DNA of 8,472 nt from Caulobacter sp. (GCA_014378155.1 JACMOF010000317.1:1-8472); one strand, 5' to 3'; numbered from the stretch's first letter, positions 1 to 7,277 are shown. The notes: a model not told the origin generated them from the sequence alone. Program-made: numbers and translations.

Positions 1-77
1 CCCCGCCCACTCCCTCCCCCCGCCCCGAGGACCCCCCCCCCCCCGCCCCCCTTCCCACCCCCCCCAGGCCCCCCGCC
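1..77. other. C-rich low-complexity stretch, probable contig-end artefact
   Basis: This stretch is overwhelmingly C, with long C runs and almost no T, and it changes abruptly into normal coding sequence at about 75-78. The panC reading frame stays open through it, but C-runs cannot make stop codons, so the open frame is not evidence of coding. It would translate to a proline-rich string unlike pantothenate synthetase, where helical sequence is expected. I infer miscalled bases at a contig or read end. A genuine poly-C tract is the less likely alternative. Confidence 0.7.
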
Positions 78-293
78 GAGGCTGTCGCCGCCGGCGGCCG
101 GATCGACGACGCCGAGGCCGTTGGCAAGACCGCGCTGATCAACGCCGGCTTCCGCCAGATCGACTATTTTGACGTCCGTGAGGCCAGCGGTCTGTCGCGC
201 CTGGGTCCCGGCCCGATCGGCGACGCCCAGGGCCGCATCCTGGTCGCCGCCTGGCTTGGAAAGACCCGGCTGATCGACAACATGGGCATATAA
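3..293 (+). CDS. panC: Pantothenate synthetase, C-terminal part (5' end missing)
   Basis: PanC is the cytosolic enzyme that condenses pantoate with beta-alanine using ATP, the last step of pantothenate (vitamin B5, CoA precursor) synthesis. Only about the last 70 residues can be read reliably, from about base 75 to the TAA at 291-293. They match the small C-terminal domain of the family: an 'AGF..IDYFDVREA' strand (the family's '...D.VDY.E.RDA' segment), then 'GRILVAAWLGKTRLIDN', the typical PanC ending in which the 'A.LG.TRLIDN' motif is nearly invariant. The catalytic N-terminal nucleotidyltransferase domain (HIGH-type motif) lies outside the window. Bases 3-74 are in frame but give an implausible proline-rich sequence and should not be trusted. 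The gene converges on the DUF1489 gene, with a repeat pair between them. Confidence 0.85.
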   Translation, partial: PPTPSPRPEDPPPPAPLPTPPRPPAEAVAAGGRIDDAEAVGKTALINAGFRQIDYFDVREASGLSRLGPGPIGDAQGRILVAAWLGKTRLIDNMGI

Positions 294-298
294 AATAT

Positions 299-425
299 CC
301 GCTCATCCCGGCGAATGCCGGGACCCAGATCTCAAGGCGCTCGGGTTGACGGGAAGAGCGCAGTGCTTTTAGAACCCGCTTCTCAGCCATCCCATCTGGG
401 TCCCGGCATTCGCCGGGATGAGCGG
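299..425. repeat. Inverted pair of palindromic intergenic repeats (32-bp perfect arms)
   Basis: Bases 299-330 and 394-425 are exact reverse complements over 32 bp. Each arm contains its own hairpin: TCCCGGC/GCCGGGA around GAAT (306-323) and around ATTC (401-418). The 63-base middle adds a further CGGGTT (342-347) / AACCCG (373-378) pairing. The core 'TCCCGGCGAATGCCGGGACCCAG' type is a known dispersed intergenic palindrome in many proteobacteria; when it is translated by chance it yields 'WVPAFAGM' peptides, as it does here on the minus strand. It lies 5 bases after the panC stop and 7 bases after the stop of the converging DUF1489 gene. A bidirectional transcription or exonuclease barrier is therefore plausible, though no T-run follows either arm. 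Confidence 0.85.
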
Positions 426-432
426 TTGAAAA

Positions 433-834
433 TTACCAGGCGCCCAGTTCGCGCAGTTGTCGCGCCAGGTCGGCTGGCATCTCGGCTGCCTCGCCCTCAG
501 TCAGGTCCGGCGGGATGTCCGCGTGCTGCAGGTAGCGCCAGCCCTGGAACGGCCGTCGCGGGGTCGGGGCGACGCGCACGAGGTTGCGATCGACGGTGAC
601 CTCGCAGCGCGAGGCCGGGCCTTCGCCGATCGTGTCGATGGCCAGGATCGTCTGGCGGCACAGGATCTGGCCCTTGATCACCCGGTACAGCGAACCGCCC
701 TCCAGCACCTCGTCGACCCGCTTGGGCGTCATGCGGGTTTGCATGATCCAGGGCCTGGCGGCGTCGGCGTGCCAGGCGACGAGGTCGTCGATGGTGTCGC
801 AACCGACGACCAGCTTGATAATGTGCAGAGGCAT
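433..834 (-). CDS. DUF1489 family protein
   Basis: This is a 133-residue protein recognised as DUF1489, a family of unknown function found mainly in alphaproteobacteria. Typical features are the start 'MPLHIIKLVVG', then 'TR(M)TPKR..E.L.GGSLYRVIKGQILCRQTIL' (about residues 34-66), an 'RCEV..D..LV' strand, and 'PRRPFQGWRYL' followed by 'D.PPDL' near residues 92-112. It has no signal peptide or membrane segment, so it is probably a small soluble protein. The ATG at 834 fits the conserved N-terminus, but no clear Shine-Dalgarno sequence precedes it. It lies on the same strand as the mcc operon and 89 bases beyond its end, separated by a palindrome, so it may be read separately or by readthrough. 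No reaction can be assigned. Confidence 0.85.
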   Translation of the reverse strand: MPLHIIKLVVGCDTIDDLVAWHADAARPWIMQTRMTPKRVDEVLEGGSLYRVIKGQILCRQTILAIDTIGEGPASRCEVTVDRNLVRVAPTPRRPFQGWRYLQHADIPPDLTEGEAAEMPADLARQLRELGAW

Positions 835-889
835 GGCGGGTACTTAGGGCGCGCGCCGCGCCGAGGAAAGAGCCGACGTGGATGCGATG

Positions 890-915
890 GAGGACATGCC
901 CATGGGCATGTCCTC
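890..915 (-). terminator. 26-bp perfect palindrome after the mcc operon, possible terminator
   Basis: GAGGACATGCCC (890-901) is followed by AT and the exact reverse complement GGGCATGTCCTC (904-915). As RNA it forms an 11-bp stem closed by CATG. It starts 8 bases beyond the mccA stop codon (926-924, TAG). There is no U-tract on the operon strand (it continues CATCGCATCC), so it would be a non-canonical terminator or a 3'-end stabiliser. As DNA it could equally be a dimeric-protein site in front of the DUF1489 gene, whose start is 56 bases further on. Confidence 0.55.
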
Positions 916-923
916 GTCCGTTC

Positions 924-2897
924 CTAGGACGCTACGGCCAGCGTCGGATCCAGTCGCGCCAGCACCACGCCCTCGCTGACCTGGCCGCCGGCGATGGCTG
1001 ACAGTTCGGCCACCACCCCGTCGAACGGGGCGGCCAGGGCGTGCTCCATCTTCATGGCCTCGAGGGTCAGCAGGGTCTGGCCCTTGGTGACCGTCTGCCC
1101 GGCCTCGACGTCCACCGAGACGATCTTGCCCGGCATCGGCGACAGGATCGCGCCGTCCGAGGCCGAAACGTGAGCCGCCCCGACCTTCGGCGTGAAGTCG
1201 AACTCACGAACGTCCCCGCCTTCAAAGACATAGAGCGGGTCATCGCCGAACGCCGAAGGCAGAACGTCGACGTCGTCGAGCGGCCGGCCGTCCTCGACCG
1301 TGATGTCCCACGACCAGTCGTCGCCCGCACCACCAGCGAGGGCCACCCGCAGCGGCACGACCTTGCCGTCCACCGACATCGGCAGGTCCATGGCCGCCCG
1401 AGGCGCGTTCATACGAAAGCCCGATAGGCGCGACGGCCCTCCGTTCCAGACGTCGGCCTTGGGCGTGTCGGCCTCCATGAAGGCCTCCAGCCGTTGGCCG
1501 GTCGCCGCCAAGGTCGGCGCGTCGGAGAAGTTTCGCGCCGTCAGTTCCTCCAGCCGGGCCTCGATGAAGCCGGTATCGACGTCGCCCGCGATGAAGTCGG
1601 GATGGCTGGCGCACTTGGCCAGGAAGGCGGCGTTGGTCTTGACCGGATAGACCTCGACCAGCCGGCAGGCCTCGGCCAGGCGCGCTGCGGCGTCCTCGCG
1701 ATCAACACCATGGGCGATCAGCTTGGCGATCATCGGGTCGTAGAACGGCGTGACCTCGCCGCCCTCCTCCACAGCGCTGTCGACCCGCACGTCACCCTCC
1801 GGCAAGCGGAAATGGATCAGCGGACCGGTCGAGGGTAAGAAGCCCGTGGCCGGGTTTTCGGCATAGAGGCGGGCCTCCATGGCCCAGCCATCGAGGGTGA
1901 TCTCGTCCTGCTTCAGCGGCAAGGGCTCGCCCGAGGCCACTAGAAGCTGCCATTCCACCAGGTCCTGACCGGTGACCATCTCGGTGACCGGGTGCTCGAC
2001 CTGGAGCCGGGTGTTCATCTCCATGAACCAGATGCGGTCGGCGCGCAGGCCCTCCGAGGCGTCTGCGATGAACTCCACCGTGCCGGCTCCCACATAGCCG
2101 ACGGCCTGGGCCGCCTTGACCGCCGCGTTGCAGACGGCGGCGCGGGTGGCCTCGTCCATGCCGGGGGCCGGGGCCTCCTCGATGACCTTCTGGTGGCGGC
2201 GCTGCAGCGAACAATCGCGCTCGAACAGGTGGACGACATTGCCGTGGCTGTCGCCGAACACCTGCACCTCGATGTGACGGGGCCGGGTGACGTATTTCTC
2301 CAGTAACACACGGTCGTCGCCGAAGCTGGCCGACGCCTCGCGTTGGCATGAGGCCAACAGGGCGGCGAAGTCCTCGGCGCGTTCGACCTTGCGCATGCCC
2401 TTGCCGCCCCCGCCGGCGACGGCCTTGATCAGCACCGGGAAGCCAATCTTGGCCGCCTCTTCCGCCAAATGCGGGGCGGACTGGTCCTCGCCCAGATAGC
2501 CGGGCGTGGTCGGCACGCCCGCCGCGATCATCACCTTCTTGGCGGCGTCCTTCCGGCCCATGGCGCGGATGGCGTTAGGCGGCGGGCCGATCCAGATCAG
2601 GCCCGCGTCGATCACCGCCTGGGCGAAGTCGGCGTTCTCGGAGAGGAAGCCGTAGCCGGGGTGGATGGCCTCGGCGCCAGATTGCCGGGCGGCGGCCAGG
2701 ATCTTTTCGGGGACCAGATAGCTTTCTCGCGCCGGCGCCGGGCCGATCAGGATCGCCATGTCGGCCTCCATTACGAACGGCGCCTCGGCGTCGGCTTCCG
2801 AATAGACCGCGACGGGCCGCACGCCCAGCTCGCGGGCGGTGCGGATGATGCGGCGAGCGATCTCGCCGCGGTTGGCGATCAGAACGGAAGAGATCAA
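924..2897 (-). CDS. mccA: 3-methylcrotonyl-CoA carboxylase, biotin-carrying alpha subunit
   Basis: The protein has 657 residues, typical of MccA/LiuD. It carboxylates its own biotin with ATP and bicarbonate, and the beta subunit then transfers CO2 to 3-methylcrotonyl-CoA (leucine catabolism). Order of parts: biotin carboxylase N-domain (1-115, 'VLIANRGEIA..I'); ATP-grasp with the glycine-rich loop 'AGGGGKGM' (161-168), 'ERDCSLQRRHQKVIEEAPAP' (226-245) and 'MNTRLQVEHPVTE' (294-306); biotin carboxylase C-domain (to about 450); a linker/BT region; and the C-terminal biotinyl domain with 'EAMKM', whose Lys616 is the biotin site. The start is TTG at 2897 with AGGA eight bases upstream. It gives the standard N-terminus, and I see no in-frame ATG before it. 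The gene lies 48 bases downstream of the hydratase gene. Propionyl-CoA or geranyl-CoA carboxylase subunits look similar, but the liuBCD-type neighbourhood favours MccA. Confidence 0.93.
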   Translation of the reverse strand: MISSVLIANRGEIARRIIRTARELGVRPVAVYSEADAEAPFVMEADMAILIGPAPARESYLVPEKILAAARQSGAEAIHPGYGFLSENADFAQAVIDAGLIWIGPPPNAIRAMGRKDAAKKVMIAAGVPTTPGYLGEDQSAPHLAEEAAKIGFPVLIKAVAGGGGKGMRKVERAEDFAALLASCQREASASFGDDRVLLEKYVTRPRHIEVQVFGDSHGNVVHLFERDCSLQRRHQKVIEEAPAPGMDEATRAAVCNAAVKAAQAVGYVGAGTVEFIADASEGLRADRIWFMEMNTRLQVEHPVTEMVTGQDLVEWQLLVASGEPLPLKQDEITLDGWAMEARLYAENPATGFLPSTGPLIHFRLPEGDVRVDSAVEEGGEVTPFYDPMIAKLIAHGVDREDAAARLAEACRLVEVYPVKTNAAFLAKCASHPDFIAGDVDTGFIEARLEELTARNFSDAPTLAATGQRLEAFMEADTPKADVWNGGPSRLSGFRMNAPRAAMDLPMSVDGKVVPLRVALAGGAGDDWSWDITVEDGRPLDDVDVLPSAFGDDPLYVFEGGDVREFDFTPKVGAAHVSASDGAILSPMPGKIVSVDVEAGQTVTKGQTLLTLEAMKMEHALAAPFDGVVAELSAIAGGQVSEGVVLARLDPTLAVAS

Positions 2898-2945
2898 CGG
2901 TGAAATCCTAGATCTGCGCCAGGGAGGGGTCGAACAAGTTTCGGA

Positions 2946-3785
2946 CTAGATGGTCCAGGAGGGCTTACGGCGTTCCAGAAACGCGCGCACGCCTTCTTGA
3001 CCTTCGTCGGACACACGCCTCCGCGCGATGCGTTTTGCCGTCTCGTCGATCAGGCCCCGGTCGATCTTTTGGCCGACAAGGTCGTTGACCAGCGCCTTGG
3101 CGTCGGCGATCGCGCCGGGCGCGCAGGCGGCGGCCTCTTCGATCAGGGCCTCCTGGGCGGCTTCCAATCCGGCGGCGTCATCAAACACTTCGTCGACCAG
3201 ACCGTAGCTCCACGCGGCGTCGGCGTCGAACACCCGGCCGGTGGCGAACAGCAGCTTGGCGGTGCGCGGACCCAGGGCGGCGATCACATAGGGACTTATG
3301 GTGGCCGGGGTCAGGCCCAACTTGACCTCGGAAAAGGCGAAGCGGGCGTCGGCCGTGGCCAGGGCGTGATCGCAAGCGGCGACCAAGCCCGCGCCGCCGC
3401 CGAACGCAGGCCCCTCGACCAGGGCCACGGTCAGGGCCGGGATGTCGTGCAGGGCCTTGAGCATGTGCGCCAGTTCCAGGGCGTCGGCCCGGTTGTCGTC
3501 CTCGCTCCACTCCGCGGCGGCGCGCATCCATTCCAGGTCGGCCCCGGCGCTGAACGCTCCCCCCACGCCGCGCAGGAAGACGATCCGCACCCCCTCGGCG
3601 CCGTGAAGGGTCTCGAAGGCCTCGCGCAGGGCGGCGATCGTCGCCGCGTCAAAGGCGTTCTTCTTGGCCGGCCGATTGATCCAGACGGTCACCGCCCCGC
3701 CCGCCGTCGAGTCCAGATGGACCAGCGGGCTCATGGTGTCGGTGTCGAGAACCTCGACGATCGGATCGGCGATAGGATTGGTCAT
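2946..3785 (-). CDS. liuC: Enoyl-CoA hydratase family, probable 3-methylglutaconyl-CoA hydratase (LiuC type)
   Basis: This is a 279-residue crotonase-fold protein. Its position between mccB and mccA indicates 3-methylglutaconyl-CoA to HMG-CoA hydration, the step after the carboxylase. Visible motifs are 'NAFD' in the CoA-binding N-part (43-46), the first oxyanion-hole loop 'GGAFSAGADL' (75-84), the second oxyanion loop 'GPAFGGGAGLVAACD' (125-139), and 'FSEVKLGLTPATISPYV' (151-167) with Glu153 at the second catalytic glutamate position. The first catalytic Glu of classic hydratases (as in 'GGGCEL') is Gly133 here, a pattern I recall from LiuC-like proteins. The ATG at 3785 is preceded by AAAGGTGA with good spacing, which fixes the start. 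The open frame continues upstream into mccB but is not coding there. The N-terminus is about 15-20 residues longer than usual. Only 23 bases separate it from the mccB stop, so the two are co-transcribed. Another acyl-CoA hydratase specificity cannot be excluded. Confidence 0.88.
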   Translation of the reverse strand: MTNPIADPIVEVLDTDTMSPLVHLDSTAGGAVTVWINRPAKKNAFDAATIAALREAFETLHGAEGVRIVFLRGVGGAFSAGADLEWMRAAAEWSEDDNRADALELAHMLKALHDIPALTVALVEGPAFGGGAGLVAACDHALATADARFAFSEVKLGLTPATISPYVIAALGPRTAKLLFATGRVFDADAAWSYGLVDEVFDDAAGLEAAQEALIEEAAACAPGAIADAKALVNDLVGQKIDRGLIDETAKRIARRRVSDEGQEGVRAFLERRKPSWTI

Positions 3786-3808
3786 GACTTCACCTTTCGG
3801 GCAGGGCG

Positions 3809-5416
3809 TTACATCCGGAAGACGCCGAACGTGGTGTCGGGGATCGGGGCGTTGAGGCTGGCGCTGATCGCCAGGCCCAGCACGTCGCGGGTCTGGGCCG
3901 GGTCGATGATGCCGTCGTCCCACAGGCGGGCGGTGGCGTGGTAGGGATCGCCCTCTTCCTCGTAGCGGGCGCGGATCGGCGCCTTGAAGGCTTCCTCGTC
4001 CTCGGCCGCCCAGGTCTCGCCCTTGGCCTCCATTCCGTCGCGCCTGATCGTGGAAAGGACGCTGGCGGCCTGCTCGCCGCCCATCACCGAGATGCGGCTG
4101 TTGGGCCAGGTGAACAGGAAGCGCGGGCTGTAGGCCCGACCACACATGCCGTAATTTCCCGCTCCGAAGGACCCGCCGATCAGGACGGTGAACTTGGGCA
4201 CTTCGGCGCAGGCCACCGCCGTGACCAGCTTGGCGCCGTCCTTGGCGATGCCGCCGGCCTCGTACTTGCCGCCGACCATGAAGCCCGAGATGTTCTGCAG
4301 GAACACCAGCGGGATCTTGCGCTTGCAGGCCAGCTCGATGAAGTGCGCGCCCTTGACGGCGCTCTCACTGAACAGCACGCCGTTATTGGCCAGGATCGCC
4401 ACCGGCATGCCCCAGATCCGGGCGAAGCCGCAGACCAGGGTCGTACCGTACAGCGCCTTGAACTCGTCGAACGCGCTGCCGTCGACGATGCGGGCGATCA
4501 CTTCGCGCACATCGTAGGGCGCGCGAACGTCGGTCGGGACGACACCGTAAAGCTCGGCCGGGTCATGCAGCGGCGGCTTGGCGTCGTGGATCTCGGTCTC
4601 GACGCGCTTGGTGTTATTGAGGTTGGCGACGATCGAACGGACGATCTCCAGCGCGTGCTCGTCGTCATTGGCCACATGGTCCACCACGCCCGACCGACGG
4701 CCGTGGGTGTCGGCCCCGCCCAGTTCCTCGGCGCTGATGATCTCGCCCGTGGCGGCCTTCACCAGCGGCGGGCCGGCCAGGAAGATGGTGCCTTGGCCCC
4801 GAACGATCACCGTCTCGTCGCTCATGGCCGGCACATAGGCGCCGCCGGCCGTGCACGAGCCCATGACGCAGGCGATCTGGGCGATGCCCTGGGCGCTCAT
4901 CCGGGCCTGGTTGAAGAAGATGCGGCCGAAGTGATCGCGATCGGGAAACACCTCGGCCTGGTGGGGCAGGTTCGCGCCGCCGCTGTCGACCAGATAGACA
5001 CATGGCAGGCGGTTTTGGGCCGCGATTTCCTGGGCGCGCAGGTGCTTCTTCACGGTCATCGGGAAATAGGCGCCGCCCTTCACGGTGGCGTCATTGGCGA
5101 CGATCATCACCTCGCGACCCGACACCCGGCCGATGCCGGTGATGATGCCGGCCCCGGGGGCCTCGCCATTATAGAGGTCGCAGGCCGCCAATTGGCCGAT
5201 CTCCAGGAACGGCGAGCCGGGGTCCAGAAGCCGCTCGACACGCTGGCGCGGCAGCAGCTTGCCGCGCGCCGTGTGCCGCGTCCGTGCACTTTCCGGACCG
5301 CCCAGAGCCGCGACCGCGACCCTTGCGCGCAGGGTCTGAACGAGGTCACGGTTGTGCGCGGCGTTTTTGGCGAACAACGCGCCGTTTTTGTCGATACCCG
5401 TGTTCATCTTCGGCAT
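3809..5416 (-). CDS. mccB: 3-methylcrotonyl-CoA carboxylase, carboxyltransferase beta subunit
   Basis: The protein has 535 residues, the usual MccB/LiuB length. It transfers the carboxyl group from carboxybiotin on MccA to 3-methylcrotonyl-CoA within the cytosolic MccA-MccB complex. It consists of two carboxyltransferase (crotonase-fold) domains. Domain 1 contains '[15 protein letters not shown]' (137-151) and '[16 protein letters not shown]' (186-201). Domain 2 contains '[20 protein letters not shown]' (414-433) followed by '[16 protein letters not shown]', both of which are MccB signatures. The start is uncertain. The frame is open up to a TTG at 5479, but ATG 5416 gives an N-terminus whose length matches known MccB proteins; ATG 5407 is also possible. 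Neither ATG has a properly spaced Shine-Dalgarno sequence, so a very short or leaderless mRNA is possible. This is the first gene of the operon, whose promoter should lie in 5417-5507. Confidence 0.93.
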   Translation of the reverse strand: MPKMNTGIDKNGALFAKNAAHNRDLVQTLRARVAVAALGGPESARTRHTARGKLLPRQRVERLLDPGSPFLEIGQLAACDLYNGEAPGAGIITGIGRVSGREVMIVANDATVKGGAYFPMTVKKHLRAQEIAAQNRLPCVYLVDSGGANLPHQAEVFPDRDHFGRIFFNQARMSAQGIAQIACVMGSCTAGGAYVPAMSDETVIVRGQGTIFLAGPPLVKAATGEIISAEELGGADTHGRRSGVVDHVANDDEHALEIVRSIVANLNNTKRVETEIHDAKPPLHDPAELYGVVPTDVRAPYDVREVIARIVDGSAFDEFKALYGTTLVCGFARIWGMPVAILANNGVLFSESAVKGAHFIELACKRKIPLVFLQNISGFMVGGKYEAGGIAKDGAKLVTAVACAEVPKFTVLIGGSFGAGNYGMCGRAYSPRFLFTWPNSRISVMGGEQAASVLSTIRRDGMEAKGETWAAEDEEAFKAPIRARYEEEGDPYHATARLWDDGIIDPAQTRDVLGLAISASLNAPIPDTTFGVFRM

Positions 5417-5461
5417 TAGCGAGGCATAGCCTTTTCCGTTTCCCACTGAAAGCCGCAGTTT

Positions 5462-5479
5462 TTGACCTTCGATGGTCAA
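5462..5479. promoter_or_regulatory. 18-bp dyad in the mccB / patatin divergent intergenic region
   Basis: TTGACC (5462-5467) and GGTCAA (5474-5479) are perfect inverted arms around TTCGAT. With the inner TC/GA pairs, 16 of 18 bases are palindromic. Each arm read on its own strand is also a good -35 hexamer (TTGACC), so the site could be an operator overlapping promoters in both directions. I see no convincing -10 element at standard spacing. The weak GCTATGCC on the minus strand (5428-5421) would start transcription close to the mccB ATG. Leucine-catabolism operons in proteobacteria are often controlled by LiuR (MerR family) or LiuQ (TetR family) through such dyads. Which regulator acts here, if any, is not known. 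Confidence 0.5.
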
Positions 5480-5507
5480 GTTCCGCGGTTCAAGTTAGCG
5501 TCCTAGC

Positions 5508-7277
5508 GTGGTCACCCTGCCCGACTTCATGGCCGATACGGCCCTCGCCCGGCTCTTCGCGCAAGAACATCGCGAAGGCGACGCCGCCTGGTTCTCCCTT
5601 CCAGGCGGCGCGACACTGTACGCGCCTGGCGAGGCGGCGGACTATCTCTACTTCGTGCGCACCGGCCGGCTTGGCGCGTTTCGGCGCGAGGAAGGTCAGG
5701 AGACCCAGTTCCTGGGGGTGATCCGGCCTGGCGAACCGGCCGGCGAGATGTCGATGATCGCCGGCGCGCCCCATTCGGCCAACCTGGTCGCCCTGCGCGA
5801 TTCGGAGATCCTGGCCCTGCCCCGCGCCGCTTTCTTCGAGGCGGTTGAGCGCGACCCCGAGGTGATGATCGAGCTGTCGCGGCTGATGATCCGCCGGGCC
5901 CGCAACGCCGGCGCCCACGCCTCGATCGGCGATCCGTCGGTCTATGGCTTCATCGCAGTGGAGCCGGGCAAGCTGATCCGACCGATCATCGACCGCATCG
6001 CCCACGCCGTCGAGACCCTGGGCTATTCGGTCACGGTCGAAGGCGCCGAATCCTTGCTGGCCCCGACCGAGTGGTTCAGCAGCGTCGAGCGCCGGCACGA
6101 CTTCGTGCTGTACGTGGCCGAGGCCCACGAGACCGCCTGGAAGCATGTGGTGGGCCGGCAGGTGGACCGCCTGTTCCGCGTCGGCCAGGGCGATCGCGCC
6201 CCGCCGCCGGTGATCCCCTCCTACGCTTCCGGCCCGCTGCAGGACCAGCGGCTGGTCGACCTGATCCTGCTTCAGCCAGCCAGCGTGACCCACCCCAAGG
6301 GCTCGGCGGAGTGGCTCGACGCCACCCAGGCCGCGCGACTGTTCCATCTGCGCGAGAACGGCATGGCCGACGTGCAGCGCCTAGCGCGGGTGCTGACCGG
6401 CCAGTCGGTGGGCCTGGTGCTGTCCGGCGGCGGCGCCCGCGCCTATGCCCATATCGGCGCCATCCAGGCTCTGCGCGAGCGCGGCGTTCCGATCGACTTC
6501 GTCGGCGGCGCGTCGATGGGGGCCGTGGTCGCCGCCGGCCTGGCCATGGGCTGGGACGACGGCGAGATGGAGACCCGCATCCGCAAGGCCTTCGTCGAGA
6601 CCAGCCCGCTGGACGACATCGCCTTCCCGCTGGTGGCCATGACCCGCGGCCTGAAGGTCAAGGCGCGGCTGGGGGAGCATTTCGACGCGATCGAGATCGC
6701 CGACCTGTGGCTGCCGTTCTTTTGCGTCTCGTCGAACCTGACCTCGGGCTCCTACCACCTGCACCGCCAAGGCGTGCTGCAGGACGCCCTGCGCGCCTCG
6801 ATCTCCCTCCCCGGCGTGCTTCCGCCGGTGGCCATGGGCAATTCGGTGCTGGTCGACGGGGCGGTGATGAAGAACTTCCCGGCCGACGTGATGCGGGCCT
6901 TCCATCTGGGTCCCATTGTCGGGGTCGACGTCACGCGGGGCCGCAGCATCACCGCCGAGGACGTCGATCTCCCGGCCTCGCTGTGGACCTGGTTCTGGTC
7001 GGGCGAGTGGCGCAAGGGGCCGCCGATCGTCGCCCTGCTGATGCGGGCCGCCACGGTCTCGACCGGCCGCGACCTGACCGCCAGCCGCGAGGCGTCCGAC
7101 GTGCTGATCACCCCGAAGCTCGACAAGATCGACATCCGCGACTGGCGGGCCTTCGAGCCTGCGGTAACGGCCGGCAAGACCGCCGCCGCCATGGTCCTGG
7201 ACAGCCTGGCCAAGCCGGTCACCGAACTGCGCCGCCGCCCCAGCCTCGCCGACCTTGGCCCGCGCGCCGGTCAATAG
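5508..7277 (+). CDS. NTE-like patatin phospholipase with N-terminal cNMP-binding-like domain
   Basis: This 589-residue protein resembles bacterial relatives of neuropathy target esterase (lysophospholipase/esterase). Residues about 12-130 form a cyclic-nucleotide-binding-like beta-barrel with phosphate-cassette-like 'PAGEMSMIAGAPHSANL' (77-93). It keeps Glu80 but has His89 where the phosphate-contacting Arg is expected. Residues 145-290 form the NTE-type connecting domain ('FIAVEPGKLIRPIIDRIAHA', then 'HDFVLYVAEAHETAW'). The patatin domain runs from about 300 to 500, with oxyanion loop 'SGGGARAYAHIG' (306-317), nucleophile elbow 'GASMG' (Ser336) and the dyad aspartate in 'DGAVMKNFP' (Asp450). 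Substrates are probably lysophospholipids or other esters, but this is not shown. There is no signal peptide, and 'LWTWFW' (492-497) could touch a membrane. GTG 5508 is the first start; ATG 5529 is equally possible, and neither has an SD. It is divergent from mccB, and its stop overlaps the end of tam. Confidence 0.9.
   Translation: MVTLPDFMADTALARLFAQEHREGDAAWFSLPGGATLYAPGEAADYLYFVRTGRLGAFRREEGQETQFLGVIRPGEPAGEMSMIAGAPHSANLVALRDSEILALPRAAFFEAVERDPEVMIELSRLMIRRARNAGAHASIGDPSVYGFIAVEPGKLIRPIIDRIAHAVETLGYSVTVEGAESLLAPTEWFSSVERRHDFVLYVAEAHETAWKHVVGRQVDRLFRVGQGDRAPPPVIPSYASGPLQDQRLVDLILLQPASVTHPKGSAEWLDATQAARLFHLRENGMADVQRLARVLTGQSVGLVLSGGGARAYAHIGAIQALRERGVPIDFVGGASMGAVVAAGLAMGWDDGEMETRIRKAFVETSPLDDIAFPLVAMTRGLKVKARLGEHFDAIEIADLWLPFFCVSSNLTSGSYHLHRQGVLQDALRASISLPGVLPPVAMGNSVLVDGAVMKNFPADVMRAFHLGPIVGVDVTRGRSITAEDVDLPASLWTWFWSGEWRKGPPIVALLMRAATVSTGRDLTASREASDVLITPKLDKIDIRDWRAFEPAVTAGKTAAAMVLDSLAKPVTELRRRPSLADLGPRAGQ

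Noticed and set aside
139..390. Minus-strand ORF containing 'WVPAFAGM'
   Set aside because: It is a chance translation of the intergenic palindromic repeat and antisense panC, a well-known false ORF type.
3786..4145. N-terminal extension of the hydratase frame into mccB
   Set aside because: The extension is Arg/Gly/Pro-rich and unlike any crotonase. ATG 3785 has a good SD and gives a normal protein.
3938..5419. Long open frame (493 codons) on the + strand opposite mccB
   Set aside because: It is a mirror of a strongly G/C-third-position-biased gene. The translation is rich in Gly/Arg/Ala/His/Asp with no recognisable domain, while the opposite strand encodes a clear MccB.
6902..6916. CCATCTGGGTCCC inside the patatin gene, like part of the 299-425 repeat
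   Set aside because: Only about 13 bases match, without the palindromic core. It encodes ordinary patatin residues, so it is coincidence.
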